This document shows, piece after piece, positions 1 to 10,954 of a DNA stretch of 31,945 bases. The stretch lies in the NCBI GenBank assembly GCA_905182985.1, contig CAJJDN010000225.1, positions 21,364 to 53,308 on the forward strand, written 5' to 3'. Below the pieces are notes generated by a model that worked only from the letters and a program-made list of their open reading frames with translations, was not told the origin of the DNA and searched no databases. Made by a program: the position numbers and the translations under genes. The DNA comes from Paramecium sonneborni. Its lineage: Eukaryota; Ciliophora; Oligohymenophorea; Peniculida; Parameciidae. Numbering within the stretch: position 1 is the stretch's first letter; every line of letters begins with the position of its first letter.

Positions 1-260
1 TACCAGATGGTAATCTAACTCTAGTTATTGTTCCATCATCTGAATGACCAATAATAGTGGCATAACATCCAGTTGCTCTTCCCATAGCACCTTTATCTCC
101 TGGATGTTCTTACAAATTGCAAACTACTGTACCCTCTGGGATTTATCCAATAGGTAGAACATTTCCTGTTGCCAATTAAGCTATGACCTCTGTAATTTTA
201 ATGTGCTTTGAAAACACTGTTTGATTTTCCCTTTCTTTGTGCTCTGATTCTCTTACCCAT
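1..260 (-). pseudogene. RPL8: 60S ribosomal protein L8 (uL2), internally deleted, runs off window start
   Basis: On the minus strand an ATG at 260-258 opens MGKRIRAQRKGKSNSVFKAH, the conserved start of eukaryotic uL2/RPL8. From 181 down to 1 the reading continues as AQLATGNVLPIGQIPEGTVV, then PGDKGAMGRATGCYA and TRVRLPSG, which is the family's central RNA-binding region. Between the two pieces lie only 19 nt, whereas the family has about 74 residues there, and the second piece is one frame off. A 19-nt intron cannot explain the missing residues. The piece is therefore a deleted pseudogene copy, or the assembly lost about 220 bp. The gene's 3' half lies before base 1. The family protein binds 23S/28S-type rRNA at the peptidyl-transferase centre. 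Identification is firm; functionality is doubtful. Confidence 0.88.
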
Positions 261-315
261 TTTAAAAAGATTTTTTAATTTATTTTAAGTGAAAGTGATA
301 AATTCCTTAATAACA

Positions 316-2540
316 TCATTAATTCTGAAAAGCTAATTTCTAAGCCATATCTATGAATTTTATCATTATCAAGATAAGATTTGCCACTTTTTTTAGAGTG
401 TACTTATTCTTATTTTTCTAAACTACTAGTTTCTATTCTCCTTGTAATTTAACTCTATCTTTTTATATTTCTTCTCCCATAAATACTAAAATAATACTAA
501 AATCTTAATACCATTACAAATAAAACAAGTTGGTCTAAATCTACACTATTTTGGAAAGAAATTCTACCAATCATCTATTTCAGTTCCCATATTCAATGAA
601 ATTTACTTTAATCCTTTTTATTTTAAAAATCTTAAATAAATATCTTCTATTCTAGTTTCTGTATCAACTCCTAATCCCCAATTTAATTAACAATATTCAC
701 AGAATGGTTTTGTAATCTTTTCAAGTAATCCTCCTATATATATAATTGCTGTTTTCATAATTCTTGGCGATATAACCAAATTTAAGTATATCCTTTGTAG
801 CTTCACTCATATTATCAATTCGTTTATTAAATTTCTATGGAGAAGTTCTAGCCATTTTTATTCTTTTTTTTTTAAGAATTTTTGGCAAATTATCTAAAAT
901 TCTAAGCATTATCAAATCCAGCAACAGGATTTTCTTCATTCTTTTTTTCTAATGGACCATATATTGAATTAAATTTATCTAAAATTATTTTTCTTTTTTA
1001 TTTTAAAGTTTTTGGACTTAATCTATTAAATAATTAATAATTTTATACATACATTAATTAGATATTATCTGCTAACCATTACTTATTAGAAGTAACAAAA
1101 AGATTTTTGAAATGATCATTAGTAAAATCTTGGAAATTATTATTGATTTCAGAGAGTCTTTCAGTCTATTCTCTAAACTCTATAGCTAAATTCCAATTGG
1201 GAATAAGCAATTTAGGTTCTGAAGTTATTTGAGAAGTTGATAATTTATCAATATCTCCAATAGAGGACATAACTTATTCATCTTGAGGTGAGATTCTTTA
1301 GAGATATCCCAGATTTTTAATCTTTTACCAATTTCAATAAAATAGATGATGGAGAAAGAAAGCAACAACAACCCAGAAGAAAATAATAAAAATTAGAGCT
1401 TATAATGTTTATAATATGATACCTTCATCATTAAATATATTATATTTATTGACATAAATGATGTGTGAGCCAAAAATAATCATCTAGATGGCACAAACTT
1501 ATAAAGTGGTAATAAAGTAAAATTAAGATGAATAACGCCATTCTAAAATTATAGATGTAAATTAATTATTGCAATCAAGTGGACGATCATGTTTCACAAT
1601 TTAAATTATTTTGAAATTCACTAGCTTTCCAAAATAGATTTCTATTTCTGAATCGTTCTCTTGTATTTTTAATATAAGTGAGGAAATCCATTGATGATAT
1701 TTTTCAACTAAATTATATCCAAATGTGTCAATTATCATTTAAAAGGGAATTAAAATTATAGTCCATAAAAAGTAATATATAAATTCACTTTTATTAATCT
1801 AATAATCAGCTAATAAATTTGATTCATCATAAAAAGAACCACATAATAGTAGTTATAAATGGATTAAATACCAAAGTAATGATATCATTAACAAAATTAG
1901 AGAAATAATCTATCTTATCAGTTTGATCTTCATTGTCTGCTGCAAGTTCTAAATGATTTCATTATATTATTAAAATGTTTTATGATGTTAATCAAGTAAA
2001 TATGTTCTGAACCTATTTTCAAATTCATCTAAATCTTCTTTAGTAAATGAATTTTCGTGATTATTTGATGAAATTTTATTACTTACAAATGATTCATCAT
2101 CTGAAGCCAGATTCTCTTTTCCATCATCTGAAAACACAATATCTGAATCAGAATCATCTTCATTGGTTTTTAGTACTTTTTACATTTCTACTAATTTTTC
2201 ATCTTCTAATTCAAAATCCTCTTCCTCTTCATTTAATAATCTTTTTGACATTTTATACACCTTATCAAATTATTATTCCAATTCTGCAGTTACAAAATCC
2301 TAAATCTTAATTACATAAGCTCTTTCTACCACTTCAATACCCTTATCAACTAATAGTTTACTATCTTAAATACAATTTGATTTTCTTGTTATTAAAAAGG
2401 ATTGTGGTCAATAGGAAAAAACTTAAATACTAGAATTTTTTATGGAAGTTTAATTTCAAATTCTGTAAGTTTAAAATTAAATTGAGAATATTTCAATTTT
2501 TAAAAATCTATTAGAAAAATATAATGAATTTATAAAAATA
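316..2540 (-). pseudogene. Multi-pass membrane protein, broken
   Basis: Family not recognised. Read from about 2540 downward, the frame gives KLTEFEIKLPQKILVF and FFPIDHNPF, a one-base shift in a T5 run near 2397, then SKLLVDKGIEVVERAY, an acidic Asp/Glu/Ser-rich linker (about 2260-2050), two hydrophobic segments (IISLILLMISLLWYLI; FLWTIILIPFQMI), two more further on (FYFITTLQVCAIQMIIFG; LIFIIFFWVVVAFFLHHLFY), then a cytosolic-looking tail with PNWNLAIEFREQ and KPFCEYCQLNWGLGV. A TGA at 1334-1336 falls between LFY and NWQK and is in frame on both sides, so it probably replaces a Trp codon. At least three frameshifts (near 2397, 860 and 740) interrupt the tail. The composition and four TM segments suggest a ciliate polytopic membrane protein. 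The 5' end is uncertain. Confidence 0.6.
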
Positions 2541-2544
2541 ATAT

Positions 2545-3738
2545 AATCATTAGGATAACCGCATTCTGAAAATGATGAGTAAGAATAAGACTTTGAGAGT
2601 ATACCAAGTAATATAAAATTTGATAAAAATAATTCAGAGATATCCATTATAAATGATTAAAATAAAATAAGAATTAAGAAAGAAGACATAAAATTTGTAG
2701 TTCAAGCATTAAAAATAAAGAAATTTACGATATATGAATTTTATGAAAGTTTTATGCATTTCTATCATGATTAATAAATTTAAATGCTAAGAGATTAAGT
2801 AAAAATATCAAACTGGAAAATTCAAGTACATCTTTACAATTTTTCATCAAATTTGGCTTTAGAAATGACTATAAATTAATTATCATTGGTTAAATATCAA
2901 TAAAAAGGGAAATTGAAATTGAAAAATAGTGTTGATTTCATACTTTTGAAAGCTAAAGGATGTAGTTATTCTTTTACTCACAAATCCATCTAAGAGTTTT
3001 AAGTTTCAAAATACATTTTAAGTTTTTTAAGTTCTCTTAATACTTAAAAATTAGACTCATTATATAATAAAGATAGAATGAATCTATCAAAAGATATTTA
3101 TAAAGAAAAATTAAAAAGTGTAGAAAACATTAAAAATATTCTAATTTATATAGTTTAATTATCTTGTGATAATTAATTTATAAATGCATCTTCAAATAGC
3201 ATATATTTGTTAAATTATTTAAATATTTATCCAGATTATTAAATTTTAGTAAATTTAATTATCAAATACAAATTTATCAGGTTTTAATTTCTTTTTTACA
3301 GACTTAAGTAACTCTAAATTTTCAAATATTAACATAAATTCATGTAATTTTAATTATTCTAATTTAACAAATGTCATTTGGACAATCAAGAAGTTAAATT
3401 AGTATAATATTAACCTAATGGTGAATTAATAGCATCTGTAGGAGCTGATGGTATTATAAAACTTTGAAATATTAATAATTATCAAAAAAAATTAGATAAT
3501 TTTGGCAATAAATATTAAATTACTTCAATTGCTTTTTCAGCTGATAGCAAAATTTTAGTTTATGGAACTCAAGCAAATAAGATAGAATTCTAAAGTTGAT
3601 CTAATATTAGATTATCATAAATATCCACTAGCCAAAAATCTTGGTGTTTCAAAAGATCATGGTAGTTATTATTTTTTTTTGGAAAATTTTTTTTGCTCTA
3701 TGTAAAAATTTTTTTTTATTTTAGTTTTTCAACACTAT
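2545..3738 (+). pseudogene. NACHT-like NTPase / WD40 repeat protein, decayed (first copy)
   Basis: An open frame from about 2545 encodes an Asn/Lys/Gln-rich protein. Around 2945-3000 it reads GCSYSFTHKSIQEFQVSKYI, which resembles the end of NACHT/STAND NTPase modules (Y-x-F-x-H-x-x-x-x-E-x-x-A-K-Y-I). About 130 codons later comes a WD40-type blade, PNGELIASVGADGIIKL, then TGA at 3465-3467 where the blade should end in Trp, followed in the same frame by NINNYQKKLDNFGNKYQIT and a second blade, FSADSKILVYGTQANKIEF, with another TGA at 3597-3599. STAND/WD40 proteins are signalling ATPases with a beta-propeller sensor. No Walker A motif is visible, so only the end of the NTPase module and the start of the propeller remain. 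Most of this segment is repeated at 3741-4742. Confidence 0.6.
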
Positions 3739-3739
3739 G
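2738..3739. repeat. 1002-bp direct repeat, copy 1 (next to N)
   Basis: Bases 2738-3739 reappear, identical as far as read, at 3741-4742 with a constant offset of 1003. The single N at 3740 separates the copies. Such exact identity in a region that is otherwise decaying, directly abutting a gap character, indicates two overlapping contig ends left unmerged rather than a biological tandem duplication. Confidence 0.9.
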
Positions 3740-3740
3740 N

Positions 3741-4742
3741 ATTTTATGAAAGTTTTATGCATTTCTATCATGATTAATAAATTTAAATGCTAAGAGATTA
3801 AGTAAAAATATCAAACTGGAAAATTCAAGTACATCTTTACAATTTTTCATCAAATTTGGCTTTAGAAATGACTATAAATTAATTATCATTGGTTAAATAT
3901 CAATAAAAAGGGAAATTGAAATTGAAAAATAGTGTTGATTTCATACTTTTGAAAGCTAAAGGATGTAGTTATTCTTTTACTCACAAATCCATCTAAGAGT
4001 TTTAAGTTTCAAAATACATTTTAAGTTTTTTAAGTTCTCTTAATACTTAAAAATTAGACTCATTATATAATAAAGATAGAATGAATCTATCAAAAGATAT
4101 TTATAAAGAAAAATTAAAAAGTGTAGAAAACATTAAAAATATTCTAATTTATATAGTTTAATTATCTTGTGATAATTAATTTATAAATGCATCTTCAAAT
4201 AGCATATATTTGTTAAATTATTTAAATATTTATCCAGATTATTAAATTTTAGTAAATTTAATTATCAAATACAAATTTATCAGGTTTTAATTTCTTTTTT
4301 ACAGACTTAAGTAACTCTAAATTTTCAAATATTAACATAAATTCATGTAATTTTAATTATTCTAATTTAACAAATGTCATTTGGACAATCAAGAAGTTAA
4401 ATTAGTATAATATTAACCTAATGGTGAATTAATAGCATCTGTAGGAGCTGATGGTATTATAAAACTTTGAAATATTAATAATTATCAAAAAAAATTAGAT
4501 AATTTTGGCAATAAATATTAAATTACTTCAATTGCTTTTTCAGCTGATAGCAAAATTTTAGTTTATGGAACTCAAGCAAATAAGATAGAATTCTAAAGTT
4601 GATCTAATATTAGATTATCATAAATATCCACTAGCCAAAAATCTTGGTGTTTCAAAAGATCATGGTAGTTATTATTTTTTTTTGGAAAATTTTTTTTGCT
4701 CTATGTAAAAATTTTTTTTTATTTTAGTTTTTCAACACTATG
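3741..4742. repeat. 1002-bp direct repeat, copy 2, containing the decayed NACHT/WD40 fragment again
   Basis: Exact copy of 2738-3739. It starts inside the coding region, so this copy lacks the upstream 190 bp of the gene. It carries the same two in-frame TGA codons at 4468-4470 and 4600-4602. Downstream of 4742 the sequence is new and leads into an AT-rich spacer. If the duplication is an artefact, the gene exists once and this downstream flank is its true 3' neighbour. Confidence 0.9.
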
Positions 4743-5062
4743 GTTAGAGAATGCAGTCTAATGTGACTACTGAAAGAAAAATACTAGTGGACCAACCCTA
4801 ACTACTTTAATAATTAATCAAACTTATTATGAATATATATATTTGATTGTGAATTAATTATTTACGATTATTTGATAAATATTATTGCATTTTAATTAAT
4901 AAATAATTAGATATAAGATTGTGATTTACATAATATCTGTAATGTCCTAAGTATCTTTTGTGTTTAAATGTTGATAGAATAATTTAAATTTTGTGGTAAA
5001 TAATAATAATATATAAATTGTGTATATAAATCAGAACTTTTTTATAAATAAAAATTAAAAAA
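4743..5062. other. AT-rich intergenic spacer before the E2 gene
   Basis: No coding frame is supported here. The sequence is very A/T rich with short runs of ATTAATTA type, as expected for ciliate intergenic DNA. It should contain the promoter of the E2 gene that starts at 5063, but no specific element can be named. The start codon sits in an A-rich context (AAAAAAATG). Confidence 0.5.
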
Positions 5063-5542
5063 ATGAAAAAAGTGGCACTTAAAAATATTCAAAAATAATT
5101 AGCTGAGCTATCTAAAGATCCCTCTTCAAATTTTTCAGCTGGTCTTATTGATGATAAAGATTTACTCCATTGGTAGGCCACTATCATAGGTCCTGAGAAC
5201 ACCCCATATTAAGGTGGTCTATTTTTTCTCGATATCCAAATTCCTGAAGGCTATCCATATTAACCACCAAAAATAAAATTTGTTACTCCTATCTATCACC
5301 CAAATATAGCCGAAGATGGAACCATTTGGTTAAATTTATTGAGAGATTAATGGTGCCCAGCCCTAACAATTAGTAAAGGTAATCTAGTAATCACTTAAGT
5401 AGTGTTGTTGAGTATTTAATCGTTCTTATATGATCCAAATCCAGATGAATGTTCAAGACCAGAAATCGGAATGATTTATAAAAAAGATAGATAACTTTAT
5501 GATTTAATAGCAAGAGAATGGACAATAAAATATGCATCTTGA
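5063..5542 (+). CDS. Ubiquitin-conjugating enzyme E2, UBE2D/Ubc4 type, catalytic Cys replaced by Trp
   Basis: With TAA/TAG as Gln and one 24-nt intron (5379-5402) removed, this is a clean 151-aa protein, close to the usual 147 aa of UBE2D. The whole UBC fold aligns: N-terminal helix KNIQKQLAELSKDPSSN, the GPENTPYQGGLFFLDI sheet, YPYQPPKIKFVTPIYHPNI with the HPN motif at residues 79-81, DQWCPALTISKVLLSI, YDPNPDECSRPEI and the C-terminal AREWTIKYAS, ending at TGA where the family ends. At residue 89, where the family has the thioester Cys of G-x-I-C-L, the codon is TGG (5327-5329), giving GTIWLNLL; the next acidic residue is Asn. A Cys lies nine residues on (C98, family Ser). As read, the protein cannot form the ubiquitin thioester at the usual site, so it is either a pseudo-E2 (UEV-like role) or carries a one-base error (TGT to TGG). 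The fold is certain, activity is not. Confidence 0.93.
5379..5402 (+). other. 24-nt intron in the E2 gene
   Basis: GTAATC...GTAG, 24 nt. Removing it restores the conserved ISKVLLSI exactly; leaving it in would insert eight residues. GTA at the donor and TAG at the acceptor with a length in the twenties is the Paramecium intron type. The intron is a multiple of three and has no in-frame TGA, so a retained copy would not trigger a premature stop. Confidence 0.9.
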
Positions 5543-5689
5543 AGATCCTATTTCAAGATGAATTCAATTAAGAAATATTGAATAATAAAATATATATAAA
5601 TAGCACGATTTATAACTCTTTATTTTATTATTTTATTATTTTTCTGTTTAATTTTTAATTTTATTCTTTTTCAATATAATTTAGGAGGT

Positions 5690-6930
5690 AGATTTAATAA
5701 TAAATTCCCTCTTCAACCTCAACAGTCTCGACTAATGGCTATTCTTAAAGTATTATCTAATTCTGGTTTTAATAACCTAATTATTTTAATTCTTGTACAT
5801 TTAATAGAGAAGTATTTTTTCTGCACTTAAAATAATTGTAGATATTAAGATGATGATGAATTAGTAATATAAAGTAATCTCTCTAGATTTAATCTAAATT
5901 ATTTACTTACTCATAATTCAAAAAGTATTGTAAATATATGGATTTTTAAATCCTGTAGTGTAATATTTGCATATTTTACATCCTCCATTAATTGTCATAC
6001 TCTGATTCAACATGTAAAAACATATTATGAATTAAAAAATGAGCTTTTGCAACTATGCTGACAAAATTTAATTAACTTCAAAAAGCACAACTCTTTACAA
6101 ATGAAAAAGAAAGTTTTGCAGAGGATATGAAAATAATTTGTACTTATCTTAAATTTGATGGATTGAGTAAAAAGAGACTAACAAGTAAAAATTAGAAAAT
6201 AGAGCAGAAATAAATGAATTAGTTCTAATTTTAAGTCTGATTTCCTAATCCGTAAATATAATTAAGAATTTATTGGAAAAGCTAAAAGATTTGATATTTT
6301 AACATAATTGAAAAAAAGAGAAAGTTTACAGAAGTTTAGTAAACTGCTTAATGAAATAATAAATTAATTTAAATACCTGAAACATTCAAGACTTTTTTAT
6401 TTGATTAGCAAATAATTTGAAGAATTTTAAAGGTAAAATCTTTTAGTCCTGATAATTAATCAAGAGAATATGAGATCGCTGAATCCTCTAATGACTAATC
6501 CTAGTTCTCCATAAATAAATTTAGATCTAATAAAGTAAGTTAACCCAACCAGATTATATTTTTTTTAAATAATAAGACCTACTTGGAAAGAGCTATAAGA
6601 TATTTATAAAAAATTACAAATTATTAAATCCTTTAATTAATTAATTTATAATATTAAGAAATGAAATAAAAAAATATTGAATGAGTAATTTACAAGAAAA
6701 ACAATAAAATTAATTCTAGGTCAGGTAATTTTAGATCTCCAATTTATAAAAAAACAAAAGAGCCTAAAGATAACTATTTCATCTTTTGTAGTTAAATTAC
6801 ATACAAATTAATAAAAAATTCTATATGTTGTATTAAACTGATGTAAGTATAATGAATGGCATAAACAATCAAAAATTAAAGTAGAATAGAAAAAAATAGC
6901 ATTTTTGTTTGCTTAACATCAAGAATTTCA
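5690..6930 (+). pseudogene. Unrecognised coding region, many frameshifts
   Basis: Several plus-strand open stretches follow each other in shifting frames: first LMAILKVLSNSGFNNLIIL, then EKYFFCTQNNCRYQDDDELV with close Cys residues, then KTYYELKNELLQL up to a TGA near 6058. The next frame carries ESFAEDMKIICTYLKFDGL, then NKQKLENRAEINELVLIL, then SPSSPQ- or NPSSPQ-like text and YFFQIIRPTWKELQDIYKK up to about 6930. Each stretch has the Lys/Asn/Gln/Leu composition of ciliate proteins. The Cys pair next to a hydrophobic helix, followed by long helical text, is loosely like large ciliate membrane/PAS-type proteins, but that is a weak impression. No intact frame exists. Confidence 0.4.
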
Positions 6931-6999
6931 CAATTCTTGTAGTTGTTACATCATTGATATATGACATACTTTGTATATCCAGTTAAATGATCCTATCAA

Positions 7000-7661
7000 C
7001 AAGTGTTACTAATTAATTTTCAAAATATCGTTTTGATTAGGACAAGCTTCTTAACTTAATTAATCTGAACTTCCATTAGCAGTACTTAAATCTTCAACAC
7101 ATGATCCTAAAACTTACATCATATTTGCATTTTCCATTTGTCTTGTATAATTGGCTCCAAATTAATCTAATTTCAATTAATCTGGAAAACTACTTATCTG
7201 CATTTATATTATTCATCTCCAGAACAAGCTTTTATGATTGTTAGATTTGAATAAACTAAACTATTAAATTTATCTAATTTTATCACATTATTTTGATGCC
7301 ATTCTAAAAACCAACCATATACAATATCACATGAATTGTAAGTCTCTCTCAACCTCTAAGCATTAATTATTTGCACTATCCCATTTACATCTCTCAAAAT
7401 TAGGTAAAAAGAAAATAATTAATATTATATAATATCATTAATTAACATAGTACACCCATCGTATTAATTAAAAAATGATATTGGCATCACAAGTATTAAA
7501 AGTTTTATTTGTAAAAAACAACGAGTACTAGCTTTTTTACTTACTTTATTATTAATTAAGAACAAGTATTTACTGTGCCAGATCAGATTTATTAAAGAAA
7601 ATACAAGATTGATCAACTTAATAAAAATGCATCTGGAAACCAGAATGTTTGATTTTTTCAT
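7000..7661 (-). pseudogene. Cys-rich secreted/surface-protein-like gene, broken
   Basis: Minus strand. One frame gives ERCKWDSANNQCLEVE, the C-x-W-D...C spacing found in ciliate surface proteins. It then shifts to CDIVYGWFLEWHQNNV and SNLTIIKACSGDEQYKCRQV, and shifts again to LDQFGANYTRQMENANMM, LGSCVEDLSTANGSS and EACPNQNDILK. A last shift gives HLTGYTKYV and CNNYKNCEIL, with TGA at two positions before and after HLTGY where Trp would fit. An ATG at 7661 opens a frame that is continuous to 7173 and has a hydrophobic start, but its middle part lacks the Cys pattern, so it is unclear whether it is the true start. Likely a decayed secreted protein of unknown role. Confidence 0.45.
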
Positions 7662-8509
7662 TATATTTAATTTTTGTCTTGAAAATAATGCAAGAGCTTA
7701 AGTTATTCAAGTATGCTAAAATATAAGATTTCTTTATTATATTTTTAGGCACTTAAAAATCCATGAATTTCTTTTAAACAGATTGATGTGTGGCATATAA
7801 AAACTAATAATGGTCAAACATAATTCTTTTCATTCTTCTTTTAGAAATTAGTATTTTCGGTTATCGTTATTTAATATTTTAATCATTTAATGCATCTAAA
7901 TAATGAGTTTGCTTCTTTATTATAAAATTTTAAAATCTGTTTCTTTTCTAAGTAGAAATTCATAAATGACTATCTGCTTAATTTTAATGAAATAAGTGCC
8001 AACCAAATTTATTTATATAAGTTCTAATTCCTATTTTAGTATTTTTTTATTTAAAAACTCCAGTTTTTTAGCTAAAATTTTTCTCATTTATCTGCTTCCC
8101 TTTTTACTAAATTTTCTTTCGATTTTTTCAATATCCATTAATTTGCTATATACGTTCATTATAAACCATTGTTTAGAGGGCATAAATGTAATTAATCAAA
8201 TTAATTCATGAATTAATTCAAGGGATTTACTTAATCAAATATGTTATGAATAATATCAATTAATTAAGAATAAGAAAAAATTCAAAATACATTAGCATCA
8301 ACTCTAATTGAATATTTTTAATCCTTCTTCAATTAAGGAATATCCAGAAATTTTTGAATCATAATCATTTAATCAATCTTTAATTATTATAATACTACTA
8401 GCTGAAGAATAATATACATCCCCTCTCTTTTCTAAATTTTTATGAAATAATACTATATTAATCAGTAAATACTGAGTCTTAACTTAGCTATGGGTGCATG
8501 TGAAGATTA
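7662..8509. other. AT-rich region without a supported gene
   Basis: Only short open stretches of low-complexity Phe/Ile/Leu/Asn text are found on either strand. At this base composition, frames without TGA of 60-70 codons are expected by chance. I see no domain, intron pair or RNA gene. Confidence 0.5.
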
Positions 8510-9079
8510 TTTAACAATTTCTAGTAATTTTATTATAAGGTAAAAATTTCAATTTAGATTTAACTATTTTTCGATGATTTATATGCTATTCAAACTTATG
8601 ATGTAGTTGTAGATACATCATATTAAGCAAAAGATCAAACCCCTAAATCTATAAAAAATCTCATTTTATATTTGAAGTCACTCATATGGCATTTTCTTAA
8701 ATTTTTAAATTGTCGAGGTTTATGTAACAGATTTAGTCAGGAACAAATAGAATACTAAGGGTTATTGTATTGCTGTTATACTTAAATTAAATATTATTTT
8801 CAAAAGGGAAATAAATTTTTTTATTGTGATATAATTTTAATCTACCTTTCTTTAGACATAGCACCAACTTTATTTATTGTAGATGGAGTAGAACTTACAG
8901 CAGTGTACATTTCAAAATTTATGATAGAAAATGTCAAGAATCCTATAAAAGAAAGTGAAATAAAATTGATAAATTATGATATAAATTAAAAGGCTAATTT
9001 TTTTTAGTAAAAGTAATTGATATCAGAAAAAACAATAAATATAATTCTTGGTTCTAAAAGTCGGTACTCGGATATTTGA
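8510..9079 (+). CDS. Hypothetical protein, 3' exon(s), unrecognised
   Basis: From 8573 a plus-strand frame of about 168 codons runs to TGA at 9077-9079 without interruption: YAIQTYDVVVDTSYQAKD, LNCRGLCNRFSQEQIEYQ, YLSLDIAPTLFIVDGVEL and ENVKNPIKESEIKLINY. The text has the residue mix of a folded protein, with Cys residues in the first half. Upstream, LAMGACEDYLTISSNF in another frame may be an earlier exon, joined by an 18-nt GTAAAA...TTTAG candidate intron near 8540, but the junction does not give one clean frame. No family is recognised; could equally be a decayed gene. Confidence 0.4.
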
Positions 9080-9120
9080 ATGACTAGAGGTAAGGTACTT
9101 GGAAGTATAAGGAAGACTTA

Positions 9121-9142
9121 ATGTATATATATATATATATTT
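9121..9142. repeat. TA dinucleotide microsatellite
   Basis: About nine to ten TA units in a spacer between two genes. Low-complexity repeat, no other feature attached. Confidence 0.85.
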
Positions 9143-9274
9143 ATAGAATTGAGGATAACAAAAATACATGCTTTTTCAAATCAGAAGGTCATTAAGAATA
9201 AACTTGTTTATTATTTAAGAGGTATTGAATGAAATAGATCGAATATATTTTATCAGTTTAATTTAATTTTACTT

Positions 9275-10954
9275 TCAAATTAATATAATAGTCTTAAAGT
9301 AATATTAATAGCAATAAATAAACTTTGTAATATTGCAAGTTTGGCAATTATGATCATCAAATGTCAAAAAAACTTTGAATGGTTTTACAGTATTTACATC
9401 CACAAGGAATACAATAACCATTTGATGATAGATATGTTCCAATTGAATACTTCTTACATATAACTGTTTCCTATGACATAGAACAAACTTTATATCCAGA
9501 ATTATCAAGTATTGCAAATTAATTCATGTTAACAAGTTTTGCATTTTTGCAGGAAATACAATTATCATTTCTTCTAAAATATCCCTCTTTACAATTATTA
9601 TAATCATACAAATATATAATTCATAATCTGACTTATATGTGAATATACCTACTACATACATTAAGTATCGAAACGATGATTGACCAAACATAAAATCAAA
9701 CTTCTTGTACAATTTAAGCATTATCCTCTCAAATCTACTCCATAGCTTTAATAGAAGAAATAACCGAATCAACGTAGTATTTACTCCTCAGTACAGACAT
9801 CATAACCCTGAGGACAAGGTAATTGCAATTCTACTTCTGTCATTTTTGGAAAAATTTCTGATGCTAATTTGCAGATTGGTTAATTTTCAGTAACTTCATA
9901 TTTTATTTTGCAAGCACAGAAATAGACCATCACAAATTAGAAATGGATAATAACAATTAGGGGATAATGTAATAATAGTAATTGTGTAATAAGCTACTAA
10001 TTACATATCATCACTTATACATCACCCCTACATAAAATAATACATAGTTGTTCCTATGAAATGTTTGATCTAATTTTTCCAATAAAAAATTCTCTGCTTA
10101 TCAATTAAAGATGGGAAAAATATCTTAAAAATTGGTTGCCCTTGGTTCTCATTTGTACCTTTTTCGTATTAAATATAACGCCATTTAGAAAGCAATTTTA
10201 AATATTAAACTCCAAAATCACTTATGTCATAGATAGAAGTACTTGTGTATATTTTTGAAATCAGAAAATTGTATGAATACATAGTTATTGTGAATCCATT
10301 TAATTCTGGAATGGTATTCTAATGATATTACAAATATATATTTTTATCTCCTATCTTTACGTGATCTTAGTTATCTTGGTTTATTGTCTCTCTAAAGATC
10401 AAAGTATCAAGGGGTGATTTATCCAGTGGTTATTATTTTAGCCATCTTTTGATTACATATATTGGATATTCAAAAATACTTGTATCACCGAATAAATAAT
10501 TCTATCCAAAAAATGCTTAATTGGTGCTTGATAATGAATAAGTAGATCCTCAACACTATATTCAAATGAAAAATCTTATAAAAATATTCCAAGTCTTAAA
10601 ATATATTTATTGATCTCTAACTGAAAACTGTTTACAATCTTCCAATAAACAAAGTTCATTATAAATTATTCCTCATTTTTTCTCTTCCTCTTTAATGTCT
10701 AATCTTTTAACAAGAACAGGATATCTTTTATATTAATCTTAAAAATGAGCTGTTATTTATCAAAAAATAAACTTCACAAATGTCTGCAACAATCTCAGTA
10801 TTACTTATTATCTATAACATTATGATGATAAAATATGGAATCATAACTGTAATTTCTAAGTATTATGCGTTTTTCTAAATAGTTTTACAATTAAAGTGCT
10901 ACAGAAGTATCTAATTATGTAGTAAACAAAAACAAACAAAATTATATAATTCAT
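9275..10954 (-). pseudogene. Cys-rich (growth-factor-receptor-like) surface protein gene, broken
   Basis: An ATG at 10954 begins MNYIILFVFVYYI, a plausible signal peptide. After frameshifts, a long N-terminal domain follows: GDTSIFEYPIYVIKRWLK, GFTITMYSYNFLISKIY, STSIYDISDFGVQYLKLL, YEKGTNENQGQPIFKIFF. The C-terminal part is Cys-rich: PICKLASEIFPKMTE, LPCPQGYDVCTEEQ, RGQCLNCTRS, CKEGYFRRNDNCISC, NGYCIPCGCKYCKTI and DDHNCQTCNI. Repeated C-x2-C and C-x(5-8)-C spacing matches the furin/GFR-like Cys-rich repeats common in ciliate secreted proteins. At least six frame changes are needed; one is a T7 run near 9370 where T6 would restore the frame. TGA codons also occur in frame. Probably a decayed surface protein. 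Confidence 0.6.

Noticed and set aside
2047..2310. Plus-strand 87-codon ORF rich in His/Leu/Ile
   Set aside because: Antisense shadow of the acidic linker of the minus-strand membrane protein.
2738..4742. Biological tandem duplication of the NACHT/WD40 gene
   Set aside because: Copies are identical and abut a lone N; an assembly artefact is far simpler.
7464..7661. Small standard-code protein of 65 aa on the minus strand
   Set aside because: It is only part of a longer frame under the ciliate code and lies in a broken Cys-rich gene; no independent evidence.
9121..9142. TA repeat as a boundary of an eliminated sequence
   Set aside because: Internal eliminated sequences need a TA plus a short consensus at both ends; no matching partner end could be established by eye.
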